DNA of 35,534 nucleotides from Chitinophaga pinensis (GTDB taxonomy: Bacteria > Bacteroidota > Bacteroidia > UBA4408), in NCBI GenBank assembly GCA_945872355.1, contig CAMBZU010000035.1, positions 1-35,534 of the forward strand. The letters run 5' to 3'. The notes under the pieces are model-generated. The model had not been told where the DNA came from. It made no database searches and saw only the letters and a program-made list of their open reading frames with translations. A program made the translations under genes and the position numbers. Below, piece by piece: positions 8,071 through 17,932 of the stretch (its first letter is position 1; the number at the start of each line of letters is the position of its first letter).

Positions 8071-10125
8071 ATGCAATTTTTATATCCTGGTTTCCTTGCT
8101 GCCCTTGGTTTCCTGGCTATTCCCATAATAGTGCATCTGTTTAACTTTGTGCGCTACAAAAAAATCTATTTTTCAAATGTTCACTTTCTAAAAGAAGTAA
8201 AGGAACAAACCCAGAGCCGCTCTAAGTTGAAACACCTGTTGATTTTGGCTGCAAGATTATTAGTCATTTTTTTCTTAGTATTTGCCTTTGCGCAACCTTT
8301 TATTCCTGCTAAAAATGCAATAATTAAAGAGGGTACAAAAGCGGTAAGTATATATATCGATAACTCTTTTAGCATGGCTGCTATTGGAAAAAATGGCACT
8401 TTGTTAGAGGAGGCAAAAAAAGATGCATCAGAAATTTTAAAAGCATTTGGCCCAACCGATAAATTTCAATTGCTTACCAATGATTTTCTTGGAAAGCATC
8501 AGCATTGGGTTAATAAAAAGGTGTTTAATGAAATGTTAGAGGAGGTGAAAATAAGCCCAGCTGTGCGCAAAATTGATGAGGTGATTGGTCGTCAAAAAGA
8601 TTTGATTGCCACTGCAAATGAAAATGTAAAACTTTCCTATTTGATTTCAGATTTTCAACAATCAGGATTTAATATGGCGCAACTGAAGTCAGATTCAACA
8701 ATCTCTTGCCAATTGATTCACCTCGAAGGCAATAAAACGCCCAATGTTTACATTGATTCTTGTTGGTTTATTAATCCTGCACGCCAGTATAATCAGCCAG
8801 ATTTATTGAATGTACGCCTTGTAAATACTGGAGCAAGTGATCTTGAAAATGTGCCTGTTAAACTTTTAATTAATGGCATGCAAAGAGCAGTTGCAACTGC
8901 CAATATTAAGGCAGAAAGTGAAGTGCAAATAGCCTTGGCTTTCACCAATAAAGAAAGCGGAATGATTAATGGTCAAATTCAAATAAACGATTATCCGCTT
9001 ACTTACGATAATGATTATTACTTTTCCTATACAGTGAGCAAAAAAATTAAATTGTTAATTGTAAATCAAAAAGAAGAGAATAGCTATCTCAACAAATTGT
9101 TTGCCAATGACCCATTATTTGAGCTGGTGCAAAACACACCAAAAAATATTGATTATGGTGGATTAGGAAATTACAATTTATTGATTTTATCAAACTTAGA
9201 AGAATTTAGTTCAGGACTTTCAGAGGAGTTAAAAATGAATATTGATAAAGGTTTGAATGTGTTAATCCTGCCAGGAGCCAAAGCAAAATTAGATGACTAC
9301 AATCAATTTTTAGGGAATTTTTCGAGTGCTTTTTTGCCCTTAGATACTGTTGCTGTAAAGGTTGATAAAATTAATTTTAAACACCCCATGTATGCAGGTG
9401 TTTTTGATGAAGCTAAAATGAAAAAAGAGAATATAAATTTTCCAATAGTTTCAAAACATTATCCTATCAAAACCAATAATAATGGCAACCAAGAGCCATT
9501 GATTAGTTTAATTAATACCGACCAATTTTTATTGCAATACACGGCAGGTTTAGGCAAATTATTTTTATGTGCAAGCCCATTAGATGAGCGCTACAGTAGC
9601 TTTCCGCGCCATGCTATTTTTGTGCCAACACTTTACAAAATGGCCATCACTAGCAGTTTTGCAGCACCATTATTTTATTCCATTGGAAGTGCTCAAAATA
9701 TTGAATTAAAAAGCACCAATTTACAAGTAGATCCTGTGTTTCATATTCATGCTATGGATGGCAAATCAGATTTTATTGCACAGTCGAGGTCAAATGGGTT
9801 TAGTACTTTAATTGATGCCGAAAAACAGATTAAAAATGCTGGAAATTATTGGCTAAAAAGCAACACAAATGATACTTTAAAAGCATTAAGTTTTAATTTT
9901 AATAGATTGGAATCGAGCACAAAATACTACACAGTAGCGGAGTTAGAACAAAGCATTGAAAAATTACGATTAACTAACTTTAAAGTGATAGATAAAGGAG
10001 TAAAGAGCATGGCCGCAACAATTTTAAATATGAGTAAAGGCACTCAACTTTGGAAATGGTGTGTTATATTTGCCTTACTTTGTTTAGGATTAGAAATTGC
10101 TTTGATTAGATGGATGAAAGGATAG
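8071..10125 (+). CDS. BatA/VWA-domain membrane protein
   Basis: A 684-residue protein. The N-terminal ~80 residues are the BatA (aerotolerance regulator) domain: two membrane helices around FLYPGFLAALGFLAIPIIVHLFNF and LLILAARLLVIFFLVFAFAQPF, with SRSKLKHLLIL between. A VWA-like domain follows with the MIDAS start YIDNSFSM (DxSxS kept). A long periplasmic region, partly glutamine-amidotransferase-like, leads to a final membrane helix (WCVIFALLCLGLEIALIRW). Such proteins are widespread in Bacteroidota, and their role (envelope stress, assembly with MoxR/Bat partners) is unproven. The next gene is the dihydroorotase-like gene 34 nt downstream. Confidence 0.8.
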   Translation: MQFLYPGFLAALGFLAIPIIVHLFNFVRYKKIYFSNVHFLKEVKEQTQSRSKLKHLLILAARLLVIFFLVFAFAQPFIPAKNAIIKEGTKAVSIYIDNSFSMAAIGKNGTLLEEAKKDASEILKAFGPTDKFQLLTNDFLGKHQHWVNKKVFNEMLEEVKISPAVRKIDEVIGRQKDLIATANENVKLSYLISDFQQSGFNMAQLKSDSTISCQLIHLEGNKTPNVYIDSCWFINPARQYNQPDLLNVRLVNTGASDLENVPVKLLINGMQRAVATANIKAESEVQIALAFTNKESGMINGQIQINDYPLTYDNDYYFSYTVSKKIKLLIVNQKEENSYLNKLFANDPLFELVQNTPKNIDYGGLGNYNLLILSNLEEFSSGLSEELKMNIDKGLNVLILPGAKAKLDDYNQFLGNFSSAFLPLDTVAVKVDKINFKHPMYAGVFDEAKMKKENINFPIVSKHYPIKTNNNGNQEPLISLINTDQFLLQYTAGLGKLFLCASPLDERYSSFPRHAIFVPTLYKMAITSSFAAPLFYSIGSAQNIELKSTNLQVDPVFHIHAMDGKSDFIAQSRSNGFSTLIDAEKQIKNAGNYWLKSNTNDTLKALSFNFNRLESSTKYYTVAELEQSIEKLRLTNFKVIDKGVKSMAATILNMSKGTQLWKWCVIFALLCLGLEIALIRWMKG

Positions 10126-10159
10126 GATTTTATTGACATATAAAAAAGGTAATCAAACC

Positions 10160-11419
10160 ATGAAATATATTTTAATTAAAAATGCCACTGTAGTTGACCC
10201 AAATAGTGTGCATCACCTCAAGAAAACAGACTTGCTGATTGAATCAGGAACTATCACTGTTATTGACACTAATATTGAAGCAATAGCCAATGAAACTGAG
10301 CTTATTGAAGGAGAAAACTTGCATGTTTCAATAGGCTGGATGGATTTAAGGGTTAATTTTAATGATCCAGGAAATGAACATAAAGAAGATTTAGAAAGTG
10401 GTGCAAAAGCTGCCATGCAAGGAGGCTTTACTGCTGTAGCATGTATGGGAACTACCAATCCGGCACTGCATAGTAAATCGCAAATTCAGTATGTGGTAAA
10501 TAAAAGTGTCAATTTACCTATACATATTTATCCAATTGCTACTGTTACCAATAAAGCTGAAGGTATTGATTTGGCTGAATTGTACGATATGTCGTTGAGC
10601 GGTGCTATTGCTTTTTCTGACAACAAAAACCCCTTAGCAAATGCCGAATTATTGCAAAGAGCCATGCTTTACGCCAGTGGTTTCAACAAAAAAATTATTC
10701 AATTACCGCTCGATAAAAAAATAGCTAACGATGGTAAAATGAATGAAGGCATAGTAAGTACAATGCTTGGTTTGAAAGGCATACCTGCAATTGCCGAAGA
10801 GTTAATGTTGCAAAGAGATTTAACTTTAGCAGCGCACCATGATATAGCCATTCATATTGGAGGTTTAAGCACCGCAGGAAGTGTAGCTTTAATTAGAGCT
10901 GCCAAAAAAGAAGGTATAAAAGTAACCTGCGATGTGCATGTAATTAATTTGCTCTTACATGATACAGTGTTAGAAGAGTTTGATACCAATTACAAAGTTT
11001 TGCCACCCTTAAGAACTGCCAAAGATTCAGCTGCATTAATTGATGGCTTGATTGATGGTACTATTGATGTAATTTGTAGCGATCACACACCACAGGATGC
11101 AGAAAATAAAGTAAAAGAATTTGATATTGCAGAATTTGGCATGATTGGTTTAGAAACATTTTATGGTGTGCTTAATCAAGCTTTAAATAACAAACTTTCT
11201 GTTGAGCAATTGGTGCAAAAAATTGCCATCAATCCAAGAAAAATATTTGATATTGAATTGCCCAAATTAGCCATCAATCAAAAGGCAAATATTACTGTGT
11301 TTAGCCCTTCTGCAACTTGGAACTACAATAGCGATAAGAGCTTTTCAAAATCTAAAAACAGCCCTTTCAATGGGCATGAATTTAAAGGCAAAGTTTTAAA
11401 AACAGTGTTGAGTAAGTAA
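10160..11419 (+). CDS. Dihydroorotase-like protein lacking the HxH metal motif
   Basis: ATG 10160 is preferred; an upstream TTG at 10133 would add nine residues. The ~419-residue protein is a full-length cyclic amidohydrolase of the dihydroorotase family: KNATVVDPNS, EHKEDLESGAKAAMQGGFTAVACM, IHIGGLSTAGSVALIR, VICSDHTPQDAENK, FGMIGLETFYG and INPRKIFDI. Where active enzymes have HxHLRxPG the sequence reads MDLRVNFNDPG, so both N-terminal histidine zinc ligands are absent. In Pseudomonas a similar inactive PyrC' supports aspartate transcarbamoylase assembly. Here the protein is either a structural pyrimidine-pathway subunit or a divergent enzyme. Related HxH-less copies are, from memory, common in Bacteroidota. 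It converges on the oxidoreductase gene with a 7 nt gap. Confidence 0.8.
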   Translation: MKYILIKNATVVDPNSVHHLKKTDLLIESGTITVIDTNIEAIANETELIEGENLHVSIGWMDLRVNFNDPGNEHKEDLESGAKAAMQGGFTAVACMGTTNPALHSKSQIQYVVNKSVNLPIHIYPIATVTNKAEGIDLAELYDMSLSGAIAFSDNKNPLANAELLQRAMLYASGFNKKIIQLPLDKKIANDGKMNEGIVSTMLGLKGIPAIAEELMLQRDLTLAAHHDIAIHIGGLSTAGSVALIRAAKKEGIKVTCDVHVINLLLHDTVLEEFDTNYKVLPPLRTAKDSAALIDGLIDGTIDVICSDHTPQDAENKVKEFDIAEFGMIGLETFYGVLNQALNNKLSVEQLVQKIAINPRKIFDIELPKLAINQKANITVFSPSATWNYNSDKSFSKSKNSPFNGHEFKGKVLKTVLSK

Positions 11420-11426
11420 TCAAAGC

Positions 11427-12326
11427 TTAGAGCAAATCATCCAAAGCTTTATCAATATTATCATACTTAAATTTAAAACCAGTAGCAAGTATTTTTTGAT
11501 TGGATATGCGGCTTCCTTCAAGCACCATGCCGGCTAGTTCTCCAAAAATAGCACGAATTACGAAGCCTGGAATAGCAGGTAAAAGGATTGGTTTATGCAA
11601 GGCCTTACCAATAGCTTTTGTAAATGCTTCATTGTTTGTTTCTGCGCTGCTTACCGCATTGTAAACACCATTTACTTTTTCATTTTTTAAAGCAAATAAA
11701 ATCATAGCGCACAAATCATTTACATGAATCCATGGCATATATTGCTTGCCTGTTCCTATAGCTGCGCCTGCATAAAAATATACTGGTTGTGCCATTTTTT
11801 TAAGCGCTCCCCCATTTTTATCAAGCACAACGCCTATGCGCATTTGAACCAATCTTTCGCTTGTCAATTTTAACTTATCAGTTGCTTGTTCCCAAGCTAC
11901 GCATGTGGCTGGTAAAAATCCTTCAGCAGGTGGGTCTGTTTCTGAATATGTATGTTCACTTGTTTCAAAACCATAATATCCAATGGCCGATGCAGCAATT
12001 ACCGATTTTAATACTTTTTTATTTTCTTGAAATGATTTTACAAGTAATTTAGTGCTTTCTAGGCGGCTATTTAATATTTCTTTTTTACGCGCCTTGCTCC
12101 AAGGTTTATCTGCAATACCGGCACCTGCTAAATGCACCAAATGATCGCATTTTAAAATAGCTTCTTTATCAACAAAATTTTTTTCAATATCCCATAAAAA
12201 ACTGTGCTCGTTTTTTACATTTCTACTTAATAAAATTACCTCATAACCCGCCTCCTCAAGCATGGGCTGCAATGTAACGCCCACTAAACCTGTTCCTCCA
12301 GTAATTAATACTACTTCTTTTGCCAT
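11427..12326 (-). CDS. TIGR01777-family NAD(P)-dependent epimerase/oxidoreductase
   Basis: A 299-residue protein with an N-terminal Rossmann motif (VLITGGTGLVGVTL). Further family marks are HLAGAGIADKPWSKARKKEI, SRLESTKLLV, SAIGYYG, RIGVVLDKNGGALKKM, PWIHVNDLC and a C-terminal DUF1731-like segment (LEGSRISNQKILATGFKFKY). Length and motif order match the YfcH/TIGR01777 family of extended SDR proteins. The substrate is unknown for the family. It lies 37 nt after meaB in the same direction and may share its transcript. Confidence 0.85.
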   Translation of the reverse strand: MAKEVVLITGGTGLVGVTLQPMLEEAGYEVILLSRNVKNEHSFLWDIEKNFVDKEAILKCDHLVHLAGAGIADKPWSKARKKEILNSRLESTKLLVKSFQENKKVLKSVIAASAIGYYGFETSEHTYSETDPPAEGFLPATCVAWEQATDKLKLTSERLVQMRIGVVLDKNGGALKKMAQPVYFYAGAAIGTGKQYMPWIHVNDLCAMILFALKNEKVNGVYNAVSSAETNNEAFTKAIGKALHKPILLPAIPGFVIRAIFGELAGMVLEGSRISNQKILATGFKFKYDNIDKALDDLL

Positions 12327-12363
12327 GTAATCAAAACACTAATTTTAGTGTAATTGTTGCAAC

Positions 12364-13281
12364 TTATGGCTTAATTTTTAAAATATATGCTTTCACAAAA
12401 GTATATAAGTTAAAATTTTCATCTGTGTAAGCTTGCTCTAAGGCGCTTTTTAAATCAGATTTACTGATTGGCTTCATCCTTTCATTTTGAATTAATTTAT
12501 ATGCTTTTTCGGCCAATAAAAATGATTTTAAATTGTTATGACTAAGCGCCAATACTTTGTAACAAGCCAATAATAATTCTTTAATTCCTTCACTTTTTGT
12601 GGCAACAGTTTTTACTACTTCAGGTTGCTTTTTATCAGGTGCAGCTTGGTGTAATAAACTATATAAATTTTTAAGGTAAATTTCTGCGCCAGGCCTGTCG
12701 GCTTTATTAATTACAAAAACATCAGCAATTTCCATAACGCCCGATTTCAATTGTTGTATTTCATCGCCACCTTCGGGAACCAAAACCAAAACTGTAATGT
12801 CTGCTAAGCCCACTATTTCAATCTCCGATTGCCCAACACCAACTGTTTCAACAATTATCAAATCAAAATTTGCAGCACGCATTACATCTGTAATTTCAAT
12901 AATTTTTGCAGATAAACCACCTAAAGAACCTCTGGTGGCTATACTTCTAATGAAAACATTGGGCTTGTTAAAATGATCACTCATGCGCACCCTATCTCCT
13001 AAAATAGCACCTAGGTTGAATGGTGAAGTTGGGTCAACAGCTAATATGCCAATGCGTTTTTCTTCTTTAAGTAATTCTTCTATTAAGGCATTTACTAAAC
13101 TGCTTTTACCAGCGCCAGGAGGCCCAGTAATGCCTATAACAGGCACATTTTTATCAATTTCGAGTGAGGTTAATAAGGTTTCGCTGCCTGGCAAATCATT
13201 TTCTACCATGGTGATACATCTCCCTATAGTTTTAAAATCACCACTTTTAAGCGCTCCTAATAATGTTGCTGTTGTATCCAT
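12364..13281 (-). CDS. meaB: MeaB/ArgK-type G-protein chaperone of methylmalonyl-CoA mutase
   Basis: A 305-residue protein with P-loop GITGPPGAGKSSLVNAL, the family signature AVDPTSPFNLGAILGDRVRM, RSIATRGSLGGLSAK, Walker B-type VETVGVGQSEIEI, and the NKAD guanine-specificity motif. The C-terminal helices are of dimerisation type. MeaB loads and protects adenosylcobalamin in methylmalonyl-CoA mutase using GTP, in propionate/odd-chain metabolism. The mutase is not in this window. It is preceded on its own strand by a TACCTTTG -7 box. Confidence 0.9.
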   Translation of the reverse strand: MDTTATLLGALKSGDFKTIGRCITMVENDLPGSETLLTSLEIDKNVPVIGITGPPGAGKSSLVNALIEELLKEEKRIGILAVDPTSPFNLGAILGDRVRMSDHFNKPNVFIRSIATRGSLGGLSAKIIEITDVMRAANFDLIIVETVGVGQSEIEIVGLADITVLVLVPEGGDEIQQLKSGVMEIADVFVINKADRPGAEIYLKNLYSLLHQAAPDKKQPEVVKTVATKSEGIKELLLACYKVLALSHNNLKSFLLAEKAYKLIQNERMKPISKSDLKSALEQAYTDENFNLYTFVKAYILKIKP

Positions 13282-13303
13282 TCCTCAATTATAACCAATG
13301 TTG

Positions 13304-13311
13304 CAAAGGTA
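13304..13311 (-). promoter_or_regulatory. -7 box for meaB
   Basis: Reads TACCTTTG on the minus strand, a full TAnnTTTG match about 22 nt before the meaB start codon. No TTG is seen at the correct -33 distance, so this is only half a promoter by sequence. Confidence 0.4.
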
Positions 13312-13436
13312 TAATTTGAATCAATAATTTACTTAATATTTAAAGCCTATGAAATTTGTTTATTAATGTTTTGTAAACAGATTTACTGAATTATATTTTA
13401 TTAATCCTCATTTAACCTTCATTTAACCAATAATTA

Positions 13437-13444
13437 TAACTTTG
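13437..13444 (+). promoter_or_regulatory. -7 box for the CotH gene
   Basis: TAACTTTG, a full TAnnTTTG match, ends 25 nt before the ATG at 13470. The -33 region is not a clear match. Confidence 0.4.
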
Positions 13445-13469
13445 TACATTCACACCAAACATACAACTT

Positions 13470-15833
13470 ATGCCTATTTTAAGGTCTTCCTATAAAAAGC
13501 CAAGCTTTAATATTAAAAACCTTGCCTTGCTTTTTTTCTTATTCATTTTAAATGCGCAATTTGTAAAAGCACAATGTTGTGATTACACACTCACTATGCA
13601 CGATAGCTATGGAGATGGCTGGAATGGTGCTTATTTAGAAGTATTCGTAAACAGTAATTCAGTGGGTACTTTTAGTGCACAAATCTATGGAAGTGGAGGT
13701 AGTTTTCAAGCATGTGATGGCGATACAATTATGCTTTTTTATACGCCTGGCGCTTATGAAAATGAAAATAGTTATGAGTTATATAATCAAAATTGGAACT
13801 TGGTATTTAACGATGGCACCGATCCCACTGCGGGACAAGTTTTTGATACCATCGCCAATTGCAGTGCTTTGTTTATTCCTGGAAATCATCCTTGCACGGC
13901 CTTGCCTTTAAACACTACAAATTGTGTATGGGCCGATAATAGCAACATGCCCGGTTCAAGCATCAATGCTGGCTGCGCCAATTTTAATGGAACTGATATT
14001 TGGTTTAGTATGATTGTGCCTCCCTCAGGAAATATTAGTTTACAAACCGATAGTGGTACCATTAATGATACTGGATTAGCAGCTTGGATTAGCGATAGTT
14101 TATGTACAAATTTGCAATATTTAGGTTGTGATGATGATGCCGGAAATGGTTATTATTCCTTAGTTTCATTATATGATTTAACACCTGGTAAAACGCTTTT
14201 TGTGCAAGTGTTTGGCTATGGTGGAGCTACGGGTTCATTTAATTTATGCGCACATGATTTAGGTGTGATTAGTTTAGATAGCACTGAACTGCCTTTGGTA
14301 ATGATAAATACACTTGGTCAACAAATTATTCCTGATGTAAAAATAAATGCATTGATGGATATAAAATATAATGGGCCGGGCAATACAACGCATGTCTCAG
14401 ATCCTTCAAATATTTATAGTGGTAATATTGGTATTGAAATAAGAGGCGCCACCTCGGCCGGATATCCGCAAAAACCATATAATATTGAAACAAGATTAGC
14501 TTCTGGTGCAAATAACAATGTTTCTATTTTAGGGATGCCAGTAGAAAACGATTGGGTGCTTTTATCTAACTACAACGATCGTTCATTAATTAGAAATACA
14601 CTAGCCTATAAATTATTTGGCGAAATGGGCAATTACAGTGTAAGAACTAGTCTTTGTGAGGTGCTTGTTGATAGCGCCTATAAAGGCATATATGTTTTTG
14701 GTGAAAAAATAAAAAGAGATAATAATAGATTAAACATTGCCAAATTAACCACCAGTGATAATGCTGGTGATCAATTAACAGGTGGTTATATTTTAGAACA
14801 AAATTATTGGAATCAAAACAATAGCTTTTTATCTAATTATTCGCCAATTGACCACCCTGGTTTTGATGTTCATTTTGTTTATAAGGAGCCAGAAGCAGAC
14901 TCTATTACAGTGCCACAAAAAGGTTACATAGCTGCATTTATTGACAGTTTAGAAGATGCACTTTACAGTACTGATTTTGCAGATATTACCCTTGGCTACA
15001 GAAAGTATTTGGATACTGAATCATTTATTGATTATTTTTTAGTGAACGAATTGGCAAGGAGTAATGATGGCTTTAAAAAAAGTGTTTATTTTCATAAAGA
15101 TAAATACTCTAATGGTGGTAAATTAAAAGCAGGCCCTGTGTGGGATTTTGATTGGGCTTGGAAAAATATGTATGGCTGCGGTATTTTTGAAAGTACCGAT
15201 GGTTCAGGATGGGCGCATCATATTAACGATTGTCCTACTGATAATTACTCAACGGGTTATTATATTCGTTTGCTTCAAGATACTACATTCAGCAACGAAT
15301 TAAGGTGTCGCTACGAAACTTTTAGAGCAACAATGTTAGATACAAGTTATATTTATAATTACATTGATAGTATTAAAACCTTGGTGCAATTAGCACAAGC
15401 CAGACATTTTCAGAAATGGCCTTTGTTAGGCGTGAGTGGCCAAGCGCCCGAAGTAGGACCAATTGCAACTACTTACAATGCTGAATTAGATACTTTAAAA
15501 AATTGGATTGGCTTGCGTTTGCAATGGCTAGATGCAAACATTCCGGGCCACTGTTATCAAACAACAGTATCAAACAAAAACAACATGTATAACAATACAT
15601 TACGCTATTTCCCAAATCCTAGTAATGGCTTAATTTACTTCGAAGGCGAATTGGTGAGTGAATCGCCTATGCAAATAGTTATTTTTGATGTTACTGGTAA
15701 ACTTATTGAGCAAAAAACATTGGCCAATGGAAAACAAAAATTCAATTTTGAAAATAATAGCAAAGGTGTTTACTATTTTCATATCGTAAATGATTTAGGC
15801 ATTTTACAAAAAGGGAAAATTGTAATATTATAA
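13470..15833 (+). CDS. Secreted CotH-family protein with type A T9SS sorting domain
   Basis: A 787-residue protein with signal peptide (LALLFFLFILNAQFVKAQ). Residues ~35-130 hold a DSYGDGWNG-type beta domain and ~145-260 another beta domain. From about 270 to 690 it is a CotH kinase-like domain: PLVMINT, GNIGIEIRGATSAGYPQKPYNIE, WVLLSNYNDRSLIRN, GIYVFGEKIKRDNNRLNI, GGYILEQ and GPVWDFDWAWKN. The C-terminus is a type A sorting domain (LRYFPNPSNGLIYFEGE ... GVYYFHI). CotH of Bacillus is an atypical protein kinase; secreted bacterial copies often carry adhesin modules and their substrate is unknown. The protein is probably displayed at the cell surface by T9SS. Confidence 0.85.
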   Translation: MPILRSSYKKPSFNIKNLALLFFLFILNAQFVKAQCCDYTLTMHDSYGDGWNGAYLEVFVNSNSVGTFSAQIYGSGGSFQACDGDTIMLFYTPGAYENENSYELYNQNWNLVFNDGTDPTAGQVFDTIANCSALFIPGNHPCTALPLNTTNCVWADNSNMPGSSINAGCANFNGTDIWFSMIVPPSGNISLQTDSGTINDTGLAAWISDSLCTNLQYLGCDDDAGNGYYSLVSLYDLTPGKTLFVQVFGYGGATGSFNLCAHDLGVISLDSTELPLVMINTLGQQIIPDVKINALMDIKYNGPGNTTHVSDPSNIYSGNIGIEIRGATSAGYPQKPYNIETRLASGANNNVSILGMPVENDWVLLSNYNDRSLIRNTLAYKLFGEMGNYSVRTSLCEVLVDSAYKGIYVFGEKIKRDNNRLNIAKLTTSDNAGDQLTGGYILEQNYWNQNNSFLSNYSPIDHPGFDVHFVYKEPEADSITVPQKGYIAAFIDSLEDALYSTDFADITLGYRKYLDTESFIDYFLVNELARSNDGFKKSVYFHKDKYSNGGKLKAGPVWDFDWAWKNMYGCGIFESTDGSGWAHHINDCPTDNYSTGYYIRLLQDTTFSNELRCRYETFRATMLDTSYIYNYIDSIKTLVQLAQARHFQKWPLLGVSGQAPEVGPIATTYNAELDTLKNWIGLRLQWLDANIPGHCYQTTVSNKNNMYNNTLRYFPNPSNGLIYFEGELVSESPMQIVIFDVTGKLIEQKTLANGKQKFNFENNSKGVYYFHIVNDLGILQKGKIVIL

Positions 15834-15929
15834 CCAGATTGAGGAGTAATCGCTTTTATTATTTCTTTTACTCGCTTTCCTATGATTTTAGAATTTGAAA
15901 ATTAATATATTCGTGCAAAATTAATATAA

Positions 15930-16787
15930 ATGAACAAGTATTTTATATGCCTTTTTGGATTGCTATTTACGCTATTAAGCGCTTGCAGCAACGAAAACGC
16001 TAACGAAAAAAAAGAATATACTGATAGTTTAATGGCGGTTAATAAAGACCTAGTTAAACAATTAGATGAAAGAGATAAACTCATAAAATCTTTCATGGAA
16101 GGCTTTAATGAAATTCAAATTAACTTAATAGAAGTGCGCAACAAGCAGTTATCTGTTAAATTAAACTGTGCTAAAAAAGGGCAATTCGAAAAGAAAGCAA
16201 TTATGGATAATATAAAAGCCATTGATTTGCTAATGAAAAAAAACAAAAGCACCATTGTTACATTAAAAGAACAATTAAAAGGTTCTTCATCTTCAAATAT
16301 GACTGGCTACGAAAACTTTATCACTACGCTAGAAACAATGCTTACTGAAAGAGATAAAGAAATTTATTCGCTTTTAGGTAATTTAAATGATGTAAATGAT
16401 GAATTAGGCGCAATGATTTCTATGTATAGTGCTGCAAAAAAAGAGGCAACTACAAAGAATAAGAAATTGAATATGGCATGGTACACTGCCGGCACAACCA
16501 AAGAGTTAATAAAGAAAGGAGTAATCACCAACGAAGGTGGTATTATTGGCATAGGCTCCATGAAAAAACTATCAGAAAACTTTAACACACAAAATTTTTC
16601 TGAAGTAGATATCAGTACCTTAAAAGTAATAAAATTACGCGCTCAAAAGGTAAAACTTATCACTACACATTTGGCCGATAGCTATTCAATAGTAAAAACT
16701 GAGGAAGGCTGTTCGCTTTATATTCAAAATGCAGAAAAGTTTTGGTCGGCAAGTAAATACTTAGTTGTACTTATCGAAAAGAAATAA
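15930..16787 (+). CDS. Coiled-coil lipoprotein of unknown function
   Basis: A 285-residue protein with lipobox LLSAC (Cys near residue 19). Residues ~30-165 are rich in charged heptads (KDLVKQLDERDKLIKSF; IMDNIKAIDLLMKKNKSTIVTLKEQL; LLGNLNDVNDELGAM), predicting a long coiled coil. A mixed C-terminal domain follows (WYTAGTTKELIKKGVITNEGGIIGIG ... KVIKLRAQKVKLITTH). I recognise this as a conserved Bacteroidota envelope lipoprotein type but know no function. It converges on the cysteine desulfurase gene (14 nt gap). Confidence 0.65.
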   Translation: MNKYFICLFGLLFTLLSACSNENANEKKEYTDSLMAVNKDLVKQLDERDKLIKSFMEGFNEIQINLIEVRNKQLSVKLNCAKKGQFEKKAIMDNIKAIDLLMKKNKSTIVTLKEQLKGSSSSNMTGYENFITTLETMLTERDKEIYSLLGNLNDVNDELGAMISMYSAAKKEATTKNKKLNMAWYTAGTTKELIKKGVITNEGGIIGIGSMKKLSENFNTQNFSEVDISTLKVIKLRAQKVKLITTHLADSYSIVKTEEGCSLYIQNAEKFWSASKYLVVLIEKK

Positions 16788-16801
16788 CAAATTTGAAGTT
16801 A

Positions 16802-17932
16802 CTAAGCATAAAGCTTAGTCATCATTTCTACAATTAATTCTACTTCCTGCATGGTGTTCGATTTTCCAAAACTAAAGCGTATGGAAGATTGCGCCTCACT
16901 TTCGGTTAATCCCATAGCAACTAATACATGAGATGCTGCAGCATTGGCAGAGGAACAAGCTGAACCATTTGAAACAGCCACATTTTTTAGTGCTTTAATA
17001 ATGTCAGCTGCTGATTTATTTTTAAAACAAATATTAGTGGTGTTGTAAAGTCTATTTCTAATATCGCCATTAATAAACACATTAGGCAATAAAGTTAATC
17101 GTTGCTCCAACACGGTTCTTAACCTAGAAATTAAAATGCCGTCGTCCCAAGTTGCTGTTAAAGCAATTTCACAAGCCTTGCCTAATCCAACTATGCCAGG
17201 AACGTTTAAGGTGCCTGAGCGAAGGTCATTTTGATGGCCACCTCCATCAATTAGTGATGCTAAAATAATTTTTGGTTGCATGTTTCTAATGTATAATGCA
17301 CCAACGCCTTTTGGTCCATACATCTTGTGCGCTGAAATACAAAGCATATCAATATTGTCTTCAACAACATCTATGTTTACTTTGCCTGCTGCTTGTGTGG
17401 CATCGCAAAAAAACAATGCATTATTTTCATGTGCTATTTTCCCAATTTCTTTAATGGGATTAATGGTGCCTGTTTCATTGTTGGCATGCATAATACAAAC
17501 CATCAATGTTTTTTCAGTAAATGCACTTTTAAGTTGTTGTAAATCAATTTGCCCAACCCTATCAACTGGTAAAATAGTAATAACAAAACCATTTTTACTT
17601 AATTTTGATAAGCTATTTAGCACGGCCAAATGCTCTGTGGCACTTGTTATAATGTGATTTTTTTTTGACCCATAAACAGCCGCAAGCCCTTTAATTGCAA
17701 GATTTATACTTTCGGTTGAACCTGAAGTAAAAATAATTTCTTCTTTTTGCGCTCCTATTAAATTCGCTACTTGTATTTGTGCAGTTTCTACAGCTTGCTC
17801 AGCAATCCAGCCATAGGCATGTGTTTTACTTGATGCATTTCCAAAATGCACTGTAAAATAAGGTAGCATAGCTGCTAATACATCATCTATTACTGGGGTT
17901 GTAGCGTTATGGTCGAGGTAAATTGATGTCAT
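16802..17932 (-). CDS. Cysteine desulfurase (NifS/IscS class)
   Basis: A 376-residue PLP enzyme of class V aminotransferase fold. Motifs seen: YLDHNATTPV at the N-terminus, FTSGSTESINLAIKG, HANNETGTINPI, CDATQAAGK, the PLP lysine in SAHKMYGPKG, and the sulfur-carrying cysteine in NGSACSSAN near residue 325. It releases sulfur from cysteine as an enzyme persulfide for Fe-S cluster, thiamine or tRNA thiolation. No IscU or other Fe-S gene is adjacent, so the acceptor is unknown. Its start overlaps the stop of the upstream LolA-like gene by one base, indicating co-translation. Confidence 0.9.
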   Translation of the reverse strand: MTSIYLDHNATTPVIDDVLAAMLPYFTVHFGNASSKTHAYGWIAEQAVETAQIQVANLIGAQKEEIIFTSGSTESINLAIKGLAAVYGSKKNHIITSATEHLAVLNSLSKLSKNGFVITILPVDRVGQIDLQQLKSAFTEKTLMVCIMHANNETGTINPIKEIGKIAHENNALFFCDATQAAGKVNIDVVEDNIDMLCISAHKMYGPKGVGALYIRNMQPKIILASLIDGGGHQNDLRSGTLNVPGIVGLGKACEIALTATWDDGILISRLRTVLEQRLTLLPNVFINGDIRNRLYNTTNICFKNKSAADIIKALKNVAVSNGSACSSANAAASHVLVAMGLTESEAQSSIRFSFGKSNTMQEVELIVEMMTKLYA

